From assembly GCA_900547725.1 (NCBI GenBank), contig URHR01000006.1, positions 1 to 50,420 of the forward strand: a DNA stretch of 50,420 nucleotides, read 5' to 3'. The notes under the pieces are model-generated. The model was not told the origin of the DNA. It made no database searches and saw only the letters and a list, made by a program, of their open reading frames with translations. The stretch is from an uncultured Eubacteriales bacterium (GTDB lineage: Bacteria; Bacillota; Clostridia; Oscillospirales; CAG-272). The position numbers and the translations under genes were made by a program. Positions 29,901-36,800 of this stretch are shown one piece after another. How positions within the stretch are numbered: position 1 is the first letter of the stretch; the number at the start of each line of letters is the position of its first letter.

Positions 29901-30245
29901 GTTATAGGTCAGCTTCAGCACGCCGTCCTCCAGAGTAGCGGACGCCTGTGTGTCGTCCCCCTCCTTGAACGTGAGCGTCAGCTCGCCGTCTGCATAAACA
30001 AACTTACCGGTCTGCTCACCGTTGAATCCGGAGAGCAGGAAGGAATCCCCTGTAATGGTGAACAGGTATTCTTTTCCGTCATCCTTTGCATAGTAGACGT
30101 TGTCTATCCCGTAATCCGCCTTACCGTCATCGGTCTGTGTCGGATCGCCCGGTTGCTTCTTCTTGCCGCATGCGGGCAGAAGAATCAGGGAGAGACAGAA
30201 AATTGCAAGCAATACTACGAACAATTTTCTTTTGTGTGTTTTCAT
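20979..30245 (-). CDS. Giant BspA-type LRR lipoprotein, 3088 residues
   Basis: A very large surface lipoprotein in a transcription unit of its own. The signal peptide ends in lipobox LLPAC (Cys26), then a KKKQPGDPTQT linker. A small beta domain follows (about 43-123), then two InlB/Flg_new repeats (about 126-270: GYAFIGWY and GAEFAGWW), several fibronectin-III-like domains (about 275-665) and two more InlB-type repeats (about 668-815: GYDFAGWF and KLFIGWF). LRR_5 units then run from about 820 to 3060. The array holds on the order of 90 units with pattern IPxSVTxIGxxAFxxCxxL. Some units are interrupted by 10-30 residue loops. There is no LPXTG motif or C-terminal membrane helix, so the lipid anchor alone holds it. 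The ATG follows GAGGAGG. The ligand is unknown; adhesion to host, diet or other bacteria is the usual proposal for this family. Confidence 0.93.
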   Translation of the reverse strand: MKTHKRKLFVVLLAIFCLSLILLPACGKKKQPGDPTQTDDGKADYGIDNVYYAKDDGKEYLFTITGDSFLLSGFNGEQTGKFVYADGELTLTFKEGDDTQASATLEDGVLKLTYNGGTYRLVLRTYYTVSFDVDGGSAVESQKVLNGDTAAKPADSSKDGYAFIGWYTDKEYKNAFAFDTTVISGDTTVYARFEEHAAGKPEYQVSFACDGAVYDPIRTVNGVAYRLPTPVKEGAEFAGWWVSDYQSGDKLTYQYTGQKLTEDTILFAVFKTSGVPNVSVDAEKISWNALGPTASYRVTVKMGDKVLEDKNVGANEFKFDFSNRAAGEYTVTVSCDGKSATAYYKNKALDRVSNFRVVSGSVLVFDPVANAQNYLITVRCANADHTHVAVNNGNSTNYVFANCDMPADGIVFVVMAKADGYMESVASYTYYLGLDAVTGVTVDNGNITWYPVENATAYYVEISKGGSILKNAYVTSGTSYSIADLDAGVLSVKVTPVSAGYYSAPAEAVGFTKTTLARPDGIAATGNVIRWNKVEGATGYKVSVNGTVYDVTDATFTITEEMMSAGTLVYSVSVQAVAADVANNSPYSETASVNYAGMGDVVYENGVLRWTPVITASRYSVKIGTKTYTVDGKNNTFKVTFLEAGTTDISVSFINENGDESARKTITVDVYGIEFDVRGGAAVKTVYVAFGDGISLPETSRDGYDFAGWFTSPAGLSGGKRYDNVRFEGNSDTVLYAGWSAKKYSVTLTPGEGGTVDSETASVTYGLYNKLPVAVNSDPTKLFIGWFSEPNGVGIRYTDENGDALIRWNLPSETTLYAYFAETLKFTSIDNGTAYAVSQGDYGIGSLTTITIPTSYKGLPVTTVEASAFVSCNTLREIRIPNTIKLIEIGSEGINGVGSAFQSCNNLRAITIYPVEGAKDIRYHSVDGVLYYDNEFTGMEIKAYPYAKTGALEIEEGTTIIPTGAFKYAKFTEVLVPHTVTEIHANAFQSCSNLTKITFLVAPEGVAEVPLTVKDKAIYSCSKLESVTLPARLTSFGVNTIYSCSALSSIDVAGTGGNYTAKGEAGRKVLCNAAGDTIIFCPKGMSGEFTVPNGITTIAANAFQSCNKLSKVTIPGFVTEIQKEAFKSCSGLEEIDLTEEGYALTIRESAFYSCSGLTSVTLPKRLVKMEANSFGYTSKLTSVTVNSAGVAAGEDGKRTVDFATNAFGSIPASSTATTNFYVTYVELGADVPEFEITGVFGQKIESVKVDEKNQNYTAIDGVLFDKAVTKVVYYPTDRIGDYTLPETITEIGDRVFQGKTGLTGITIGKNVKSIGVGAFKSCSKLVYVRFADSTEKLTIADDAFNGCSVMEEIQLPARLTDIGANAFASCRKLSSLTIPEGVTHIGSGAFATCSVLTEISLPKSLKTMDLNEKGEFSMFSACPKLEKITVASDSTNFAAIDNVLYQRTDKPVLDADGNKVLDAEGKETTENVISTLLFCPQRKAGSTTVTVPDTVTNVAANAFFYNQVVTEIRFGTLKKGDTLTVGNQAFGSCAVLAKIALPEGLDEIPASMFFLCQTLEEIVIPSTVKSIGNQAFYGCSKLETLTFSATPEGQTPVELVILDAPSGSTNYTKSPFYGCTSLKHVVLPERLTVIGRFAFGGLVSGMYGETYVTAIESISLPSTLKEIHEYAFQNARNLKSVTFAPGTTFADACDGKTFSIGTMAFYYCNSLTSIVLPTSADPEMTYSIGNNAFAWSGLTEIVIPKAVGMLGNNVFNRCTSLATVTFEAGANPKCGTSLFSYTAISGVTLPEGLDTISNCMFQGCGNLTSVTIPTTVKTIGLSAFDSCKSLAKITFATYEKDGKYYSNVNSIGNNAFSKTAVTSFTFPTLEGTNTLKIGDSIFSSCMKLQTVGLSKSVAEIGNAFANCYSISNFTVEEGNMNFSSRPGSPILYNLNGTAYKYICGQLPAGEYVIPEGVTSIGDNVFKGQLGITKIVIPRSMQTIGDNAFEGCVLLETVIFEHSTDRPSQLTQADSYGANLFKGCSALKYVTLPANITVIPNQMFYQCSSLETIVIPYGVTSIGQDAFGYTSLRSVSIPATVQTIGNDAFEARKDEGKLASVTFEKEADGSTALKTIGNVAFKYQCFPTIEIPKSVTSIGNNSFSYNPALVSFTFEAGTQIKSFGTSLIANCPLIETFTVPKSVTTLGNNDFENCTSLKSVIFEEGSALTSVGSSTFKASGIVSITFPEGVTTFTTVKTPNVTTSNTLFQDCVNLTSVTFGSKTTFLAKRMFKGCTALETINIPDTVTMIGAECFKGCTALKTVNFGENSQVSKIGESCFAESGLESIVLPASFTKFGYGSSYSTNVSSSGKQFLDCKSLKSVEFKGKLEVICGYVFQGCEALETIDIPASVTTIGNYSFDGCTALNSVTINSSGALVIGSYAFRNTAIASVTIPKGTTKIDSNAFNGCANLTTVDFAAGTATLTLGTGVFESCTALTSIALPDRVKALPNYAFRYDSALENITFNKVTSIGNGAFNETKALKSVTLPATLTKIGSDAFLNAGLESITIPKATTSIAENVFAGCGSLATFNVEAGNTKYGVNIGALVEISGGVSKIIALPCGLKGVLTVPEGTVLGGYALNGMSGITQVILPEGTTKIEANAFRFSKVTSVVIPSTVTEIGNYAFADSSITSIVIPASVKTIGNYAFCDSENLASITFEDGSQLVELGTHVFEGTAIQSIELPVGIVRLGSTDYIASYTFKDCKQLSSVTFLGELVAINPSAFKGCTALKSFTIPETVTVLGSDAFEESGLETIEIPAGLKSLYVSSSTITGSGYTFRNCKSLKTVILHEGLECINSYSFFGCDALETIVIPSTVTEIGACAFQDCVNLKAVIFEGTSQLVKIGNQAFKNTGLESVVMPDSVKTLGTEVFADCAQLKSVKLSESLAEIPSKTFINCVALEGITFPASVTSLGSSAFENSGIKSLTVTAKLVKFNSSPFKNCKRLETVVFEEGCETVTGSMFSGCENLKSVKLASTITTITSSAFANCTSLKEIIIPMAVSSVGMSTFDGWTADQTIKFMCSESDSTVFTISWKNGCEATIVWDYTPSTEA
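21066..27788 (-). repeat. Very long LRR_5 coding repeat array
   Basis: About 6.7 kb of continuous coding repeats of about 69 bases, the largest of four such arrays in the window. Units are degenerate, but recurring codon blocks for GNNAF, GxxAFxxC and ALxSVTxP are plain to see. Confidence 0.85.
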
Positions 30246-30286
30246 AAGGCTTCCTCCTCATCTTTATTATATAAAAGGATGCATAT

Positions 30287-30315
30287 AGTATAGCAGAGAA
30301 GCGCCGAAATTGCAA
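30287..30315 (-). promoter_or_regulatory. Promoter of the 3088-residue LRR gene
   Basis: On the minus strand, TTGCAA (30310-30315) and TATACT (30287-30292) have 17-base spacing, and the -10 carries an extended TGC. A second TATAAT at 30266-30271 lacks a matching -35. The leader ends with GAGGAGG before the ATG at 30245. Confidence 0.75.
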
Positions 30316-30580
30316 GATCTTTTTGAAAAAAATTTCATTTTATCCGTTGTGGATAAATGTTGCGCATCATAACCCGGGTTTATTTGTCACAATCACAACA
30401 AAAAGCCGTCACAGTCCCGTTTTTTCATCAACACTTAAATTCCATTCGCAAGAGAACCTATATGAAAATTGCTAATAAGCGTCATAAAAAATGTCTTTCG
30501 TCCATCGTTTCGATATGTTTTTCATGGCTTTTTGAATCGGCACGAGAAAAATCTTGCATTCACATTTCCCACAGAACAGG
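30316..30580. other. Gene-free spacer with one DnaA-box-like site
   Basis: AT-rich spacer between two minus-strand units. It contains the nine-base sequence TGTGGATAA (30348-30356), the reverse complement of the consensus DnaA box TTATCCACA, inside an imperfect inverted repeat (TTATCC, five bases, GGATAA), about 33 bases upstream of the promoter for the giant LRR gene. No other clear signal or gene was seen. Confidence 0.5.
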
Positions 30581-30612
30581 AAAAGCGCCCACGCCTCGGC
30601 ATGAACGCTTTT
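30581..30612 (-). terminator. Terminator of the opp/protease/LRR unit
   Basis: In the minus-strand RNA, an 11-position stem (30598-30608 with 30585-30595) forms with three G-U wobbles and is followed by UUUU (30581-30584). The plus-strand RNA would have C-A mismatches at those positions, so it is directional. Confidence 0.7.
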
Positions 30613-30626
30613 CGTCTTTCGTCTGA

Positions 30627-30654
30627 GGGAAGACAACGTTTTTGCCGTCTCCCC
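30627..30654 (-). other. Hairpin directly after the LRR lipoprotein stop
   Basis: In minus-strand RNA an eight-base-pair stem including one G-U pair (30647-30654 with 30627-30634) has a 12-base loop. It lies 14 bases past the stop at 30668 and before the main terminator, and may protect the 3' end. Confidence 0.45.
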
Positions 30655-30667
30655 TGCTTGTGGGAAC

Positions 30668-33600
30668 TCAATTGTTGATTTCGTAAATCTGCTTGTCGTA
30701 GCTGTCCCAGTAAGGTGCCTGCCGATAGAAGGATGCGCCGTACACATAGATTGCCGGCACTTCAATGCCTTCAAACACGTTGTACGAAACCTGATCCTCG
30801 GAGGGCTGATACTGCACAAGCGTCGGAACATCGGCGGCATTTGTCACATTTTTGTAAATCGTAACGCGGTTCAATGCCGTACATCCGATGAAACAAGCCC
30901 CTCCGATCTGCGCCAGTGCAGAGCCTTCGGTTTTGTTTCCGAATGTGACGCTTGTAAGCTGGCGGCAGTTTGCAAAGCAGAGTTCTCCGAGCGTCCGCAG
31001 AGACGCAGGCAGATTCATCGTCTTGATTGCCGACATATAGAAGGCATTCTTCCCGATTTCGGTCAGTGCGTTTCCGGGAGTCATCACGAACTTCAGATCC
31101 GTAAACCGGGTGCTGTTCGCACCGGAGGTAACGGTTCCCGCATAAGCAAACGCAAGATCACCGATCTTTACCAGTGTGGAAGGCAGATACAGCTCCTCCA
31201 GCGCAGAGGAATAGGTCGTGTTGCCCGTAGTCCGATCATACGACGAATACGGATAGCACACCGCATTCGGAATGACCGTGACGCCTTCCTCAAAGCGGAG
31301 CACCTTCAGGTTTCTGTTTTCATAGAAAGCGGCAGTACCGAGTCCGGCGCCGACGCTGCCCGAAACCGTAACCGATTCCAGCGCGTCCATGGAGGCAAAC
31401 GCATAATTACCGACCTTTTTCACGGTGGAAGGAATCACGACCTCCTTCAGACCCGTGTTATAAAAACCGTACATTCCGATGCTTTCCACATCTCCGGTGA
31501 GGACAAACTCCGCCACATTCTCCAGATATGCAAATGCAAAATCCGGAATTGCCGTGACAGAACCGGTGACGGTCAGCTTTCGGAGGGATGCAGGACCCGC
31601 ACCGGAGTTGCTGACGCGGTATTCGGTCTCACCGTCCGTCTCCGTCTCGATGATAGTACCCCCGAAAATATAGAGCATATAGGTGTTTTCCGTTGCAGAA
31701 CCGCCGATGAAAGGCACGGTAAGCGATTCCAGGCTGTCTGCGTTCGCAAACGCGGACGCCGCGATTTCCGTCACGCTGTCCGGAACGACCACGTTTCCGA
31801 CGCAACTCTTGAAGAATGCGCCTGCCGCAATCTTACGGACACCCGAATGGAATTCAATGGTCTCCTTCTGTCTCGGTACAATCAGAAGTTCGGCGTAACT
31901 CTTGCTGTAAAGGCATCCGTCATAAACCGAATACGACGGGTTACCCGCTTCCGTTTCAAATGCCGAAAGCTTTTCGCAACGGCTGAACGCGCCTTCGCCG
32001 ATCGCCGTAACGCCGGCAGGCAGTTTCAGCGTTTCCAGTGCGGTATATGCGAACGCATACGCCCCGATGGAACGGATTTTGGAGATTCCCTCCACGGTCT
32101 TCAACCCGGTGCAGCCGTAGAACGCATAGTCGGCAAGCGCGGTCGGTTCTGTGCGGAAGACAACCTTTTCGAGCGTGGACGGAACAAAAATTCCGGTCGC
32201 TCCGTTTGCCGAGCCGTTGGCAGCTCCGAAATAGTACGCAAGATACGGGTGCGCAGCAGGCAGGCTGTCGATCGTCAGATCCCGCACGCTCCGGAGTCCC
32301 GCGAGAGATCCCGCTTCCAGAGAATAGCCGGCAAGGTTGACGGTGGTCAGGTTGGTGTTTCCGTAGAAGGCGTTTGCGCCGATTGCGGTCACCCCGCTGG
32401 GCAGGCTCAGCGTCGTCTCATCCGGACTGCCGGGGAGATATTTGAGCAGTTTTTCCGCATTTCTTCCCGTCCGGCAATAGAGACTGCCGCCAATGGTATG
32501 GTAGGTATCGTTTCCTCCCGTAACGGTCAGCGTGGATGCGCATCCGATCAGCACACCGTTGCCGAACGATTCAAGCTTTGCGGGAAGATGGAATTCGGTA
32601 AGCGCCGCGCAGTCGGAGAAAGCATATTCGCCGATAGCGGTAATCCGATCCCCGAGGGCAACGGTCTTCAGAGACTTACAGCCGGAAAACGCATATGCCC
32701 CGACCGTTGTCACCGCCGCCGACAGATCGACCTCCGTCAGGCTCGCACAACCGAGGAAAGTCCCCTCCCCGATTGCGGTCAGCGATTCGAAGTTGCCGAC
32801 TTCCGCCAGACGTCCGCATCCGCTGAAGGCATACGCGCCAACCGTCCCGCAGGCTGCGGTAAGATTGATCTTTGCAAGCTTTGCGCAGTCGGCAAACGCC
32901 GATACGCCGACGCTCCCGATCCCTTCCGGCAGACGGACGGTCTGCACCGTAAGGTTTCCTTTGAAAGCGCTGTCACCGATTGCCGTAACGGTTTCCCCGT
33001 CCCACTTTGCCGGCACAATAATGTGCTTGGCTCCGCCGGTATAGGAAATAACCGTTCCGTCGCGGATCTCAAGACCGGCGCTGTAAGCAATGCCGTAGAG
33101 TCGGACGGATTCGTTCACTGCCACCGAAAAATCATACGGGACAGTCATCGCGCTGTCGGTATACCACAGGTAGCTGTATTCGCCGTCCGGAGAAAGCGGC
33201 TTTACGGTTTCTCCTTTTTTAACGACGGCGGTCGCGGCAAGACTGCCGTCAATATAGCCGCTCACCTCCGCGTATCCTTCCGCAACCTTCCAACCGGCAT
33301 AAAGCGTCATGTTTTCGCTCAGTTCCGTGGAGAAGGAAAATGCAGCAGTACACGCAACGTCGGTATACCACCCCGCGAAGTCATAGCCTTCCCGCGTGGG
33401 GTCGGCAGGAGCTGTGACCGCAGTCCCCTTTTCGGTTACCGCGCTTGCCACGGCGCTTCCGCCGCAGCTGTCAAACCGCACAAGGCACGCGGTATGCGAA
33501 ACCCATGCGGCATAATAAGTGACGTCGGCTCTGACCGCCCCGAAGGAAGCGGCAACCGAGAGCGCCTCATCCTCGAACCAACCGCCGAAGCTGTAGCCGG

Positions 33601-33829
33601 GGCGGCTCGGAGCTTCGGGCTCCGAAACCGTCTCTCCGGCATCCAGCCGGAATACCACGGGGTCGCTGCCGTCGCGGTATTCAAATATGACTGTCAGTTT
33701 TTCGTCCGTCGGAACGGAGGATTCGGTCTCTTCGGCGGTATCGCCCGGATTGTTTTTCTTGCAGGATACCGCGCAGAAAACAGCGCACAGAAGCGCAAGA
33801 ACGATCAGAATCAGATTGAGTTTACGCAT
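30668..33829 (-). CDS. BspA-type LRR lipoprotein with three InlB-like repeats
   Basis: This is a 1053-residue surface lipoprotein from the ATG at 33829. That start is chosen over the 11-codon longer one because AAGGAGG lies eight bases upstream and the signal peptide then begins with MRKLNLIL. The lipobox is CAVSC (Cys23). A Thr/Glu/Ser linker is followed by InlB/Flg_new repeats at about 44-110 (GYSFGGWF), 112-180 (GYDFAGWY) and a divergent one at 185-248. LRR_5 units fill about 258-1040, and the end is YDKQIYEINN. The start overlaps the stop of the LRR protease gene by eight bases, so it is the translationally coupled last gene of the opp/protease unit. It shares LRR type with the protease, so the two may bind the same target; this is inference. 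Confidence 0.93.
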   Translation of the reverse strand: MRKLNLILIVLALLCAVFCAVSCKKNNPGDTAEETESSVPTDEKLTVIFEYRDGSDPVVFRLDAGETVSEPEAPSRPGYSFGGWFEDEALSVAASFGAVRADVTYYAAWVSHTACLVRFDSCGGSAVASAVTEKGTAVTAPADPTREGYDFAGWYTDVACTAAFSFSTELSENMTLYAGWKVAEGYAEVSGYIDGSLAATAVVKKGETVKPLSPDGEYSYLWYTDSAMTVPYDFSVAVNESVRLYGIAYSAGLEIRDGTVISYTGGAKHIIVPAKWDGETVTAIGDSAFKGNLTVQTVRLPEGIGSVGVSAFADCAKLAKINLTAACGTVGAYAFSGCGRLAEVGNFESLTAIGEGTFLGCASLTEVDLSAAVTTVGAYAFSGCKSLKTVALGDRITAIGEYAFSDCAALTEFHLPAKLESFGNGVLIGCASTLTVTGGNDTYHTIGGSLYCRTGRNAEKLLKYLPGSPDETTLSLPSGVTAIGANAFYGNTNLTTVNLAGYSLEAGSLAGLRSVRDLTIDSLPAAHPYLAYYFGAANGSANGATGIFVPSTLEKVVFRTEPTALADYAFYGCTGLKTVEGISKIRSIGAYAFAYTALETLKLPAGVTAIGEGAFSRCEKLSAFETEAGNPSYSVYDGCLYSKSYAELLIVPRQKETIEFHSGVRKIAAGAFFKSCVGNVVVPDSVTEIAASAFANADSLESLTVPFIGGSATENTYMLYIFGGTIIETETDGETEYRVSNSGAGPASLRKLTVTGSVTAIPDFAFAYLENVAEFVLTGDVESIGMYGFYNTGLKEVVIPSTVKKVGNYAFASMDALESVTVSGSVGAGLGTAAFYENRNLKVLRFEEGVTVIPNAVCYPYSSYDRTTGNTTYSSALEELYLPSTLVKIGDLAFAYAGTVTSGANSTRFTDLKFVMTPGNALTEIGKNAFYMSAIKTMNLPASLRTLGELCFANCRQLTSVTFGNKTEGSALAQIGGACFIGCTALNRVTIYKNVTNAADVPTLVQYQPSEDQVSYNVFEGIEVPAIYVYGASFYRQAPYWDSYDKQIYEINN
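30710..33058 (-). repeat. LRR_5 coding repeat array in the 1053-residue lipoprotein
   Basis: Degenerate coding repeats of about 69 bases, interrupted by several longer loops (for example around the codons for ENTYMLYIFGG). Confidence 0.8.
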
Positions 33830-36800
33830 CTGCGTTTCCTCCTTTTTTCTTCTTGAGCACAAGGATCACCGCAACTGCAGCAACCGACACCGCCGCAATC
33901 GGAATGATAATCCATACAACGCTGAAACCGGAATCTTTTTGTTCGGAGTTTCCGTTCTCTCCGGTAACGCCCTCTCCCGTTGTTTCGGAAGGATTCTTTG
34001 TTTCGGTCGAATCTCCCGTTTCGGAAGAATCTCCGGGATCGGACGGTTCGGGATTCGGAGTTTCCGGATCAACCGTCGGGTTGTCGTGCCGCAATTGCTC
34101 CGCAACCTTGACCGCCGCCTTCAGCTTTTCGCTGTTGGTGACAAAGGAAATCTGTTCCGAATCCATTGCGTTGTAAAGGCGGTTCAGGTACTCGACCTGT
34201 GCCACCTCCGCAAGCGTGATGGTATCGGGGAGTTCATCGATCATCCGGATCAGAAGCTCTGTGCTGTTGGTCATCGAAATCCGGTCGGTCTTTGCAACCT
34301 CGCCGATATAACGATCCCATGTGTAGCTGTCATAACGGACTGCGTTCTTCGGAGCAGTAACGGTCAGATTGACCCGGTTTTCGCCCTGCGCGGGAATGAA
34401 GTCCACAAAGTTGTTGTAGGTCCAACCGTCCGCGGAATTGGTGTAGTATCTGCTCTCAAGCACAGGTGCTTCCACCGACAGGAAATTGATCTTTTCCAGT
34501 GCGGAGCATCCGTAGAATGCCGCCGCGCCAACGTTGGTGACGGTTCTTGCAACCGTGATTTCCTTCAGGAACACGTTGGTAGAGAATGCCTCGTCGGCAA
34601 TCCGCACAGTTCCTTCCAGAACCGTATAGCCCGTTTCCGCAGAACCGGACGGATATGCGACAAACTCGTACATTCCGTTTTCCAACTTGCGGTAGACCGC
34701 GCCGCGATCGTCCGTAAAGTAGGTCTCGCAGGCGTCGTCAATCGTGATTTCCGCGATCCGGAGAATGTTGACGTCGGTCGAATTGAACGCCTTGGTAATG
34801 AATGCGCCGGGAGCAATGCTCTCCACCGTGGCAGGGAGCGAAAGCTTTGTCAGTCTTGTGGAATAGAAGGCGTAAGTGCCGAGTTTTTCCAACTTTCCGA
34901 GGTTGATCTTTTCAAGAGAAGAAGCCAGCATAAATGCGTAATCTCCGATGTCCTTGCACGCCGGCAGGTTCAGTTCCCGGAGTTTCGCAGTGCGATAGAA
35001 GGCGGCAACCCCGACGGTTTCGGTTTTTTCCGCAGAGAATGCGGTCAGCTTTTCCATATTGGCAAAAGCGTAATCACCGATCACGGTCAGCTCCGGCAGG
35101 TTCAGAGAAGCGATTGCCGTGCCGAAGAACGTGTAGTTTCCGACCGTTTCCAACCGGTCTGCACGCAGAGTCTCGACAGCAGATCCGATCAGCGCATAAG
35201 AACCGAGCTCGCGGACATTGGCAAGGTCAAGATTCTTCAGAGCCGTGGTCTGATAGAAGGCAAAGTTGCCGACGCCGGTGACCGACGCGGGAACGGTAAT
35301 CTCGGTCAGCGCGCGGTCTCCGTAGAAGCAGTAAGCGGGAATTTCGGAAAGCGCAGACGGAAGCGCGATCTTCTTCAGTCCCGTCTCGGCAAAGCACGCC
35401 TCGCCGATTGTTGTGACCGATTCGGGAAGAGCGATTTCTTCCAACGCCTCGCATTTCCGGAACGCATAGCCGCCGATTTCCGTCACATTGTCATGCAGCG
35501 TGACCTTTGTCAGGTTTTTGCACTGTGCGAACATTCCGTCCGCAATCGCGGTAAGCTGCGCGGGAACGGTAAAGCCCGTGATGCCGTAGTTTCCGCAGAA
35601 TGCGTATTCCCCAACCGTCGTAACCGACGCGGGAAGCGTAAAGTCGCCCCATGTGATCGCAACGCAACCGTAGAAAGCATTTGCTCCGATGGTCTCCAGT
35701 CCGTCCGGCAGTTCAAAGACTACCAGATACGGGCAGTTGTAGAAGGCGCTGTCTCCGATCTCGGTCAGATTCCCGATGGAGGATACGCTGCGCACGGTGC
35801 AGTTCATAAAGGCATTTTTGCCGATTTTGCGCACACTCGGCAGGTAAACATTGTTGACGCCGCCCTTATAAGAGAACGCATAGTCACCGATCTCGCGGAC
35901 AGAACCGGGCACTGTAAAGCCGCCGGCAATTTTTCCTGCGGGCATCAGAACCAGCTTGGTCATGTCTCTGGTGTAAAGAACGCCGTTTGAAACCGTCAGA
36001 TATTTGCTTCCCGGCTCAACCGTAAATGCGGTCACGTCGTAGTCGCCGTAGAAAACGCCCTCGCCGATTTCGCGGACAACCGCGTCCGCGCTGAACGTAA
36101 CGGCTTCCAGGGACGAGCAACTGCCGAAAGCAAAATTACCGAGGTACTCGCATCCCGCCGGAATGAGCACGGACGGCAGGCTTGAGCAACTTGCGAACGC
36201 ATAGTCTCCCAGATATTGGAGAGAACCGTCGAAAACAAGGTTGACAAGCGACGAGCAGCCGTTGAAAGCGCCGTAGCCGATTTCGGTCACATCGGAGGTG
36301 AAGCGGACAGTGGTGATGCGGGAGCATCCGAGGAAGGCAAGTCTGCCGACAAACTGCGTGGACAGTTCAAGCTCCCGGATGGAAGAGCAGTTGGCAAAGC
36401 AGTATTCCGGAATGTAAATCCGTTCGCCGACCGTAAGGTCGCGGATACCGGAGCATCCGACGAACGAATACTCGCCAAGCTGTCCGACTCCGGTCAGATC
36501 CAACGATTCGATGGACTCGCAGAAGCCGAACGCATATTCGCAGATGGTGTGGCAGTTTTCCAGATTCACGGTTTTGAGGGAGGTGCATCCGTAGAAGGCA
36601 AGCCGCTGAATGGTCTGCACCTTTTCCAGATTGATGGTCTCCAACGCTTTGTTCTGACCGAAGCCCCACTCGTCAATCTGTTTGATGGTGGAAGGCAGAA
36701 CAATCTCCTTCAGATTATCGCATCCGTAGAAAGCGGCGTACTGGATTTCCTCCACGCCCTCGGGGATAATGACCTTGGTAATATTCTCGTTGTTTGCGAA

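Noticed and set aside
25242..30293. A 1683-codon open frame on the plus strand, opposite the giant LRR gene
   Set aside because: It is an antisense shadow of the LRR/Fn3 coding sequence: it has no ribosome binding site, its composition is Arg/Cys/Gly-rich with no domain, and the minus-strand protein has a signal peptide and clear repeats.
30348..30356. A replication origin
   Set aside because: Only one DnaA-box-like site was seen, without a cluster, an AT-rich unwinding repeat or dnaA/dnaN genes.
33822..34000. A sortase signal at the protease C terminus
   Set aside because: The end has a membrane helix and Lys tail but no LPXTG-like motif; no sortase gene is in the window.
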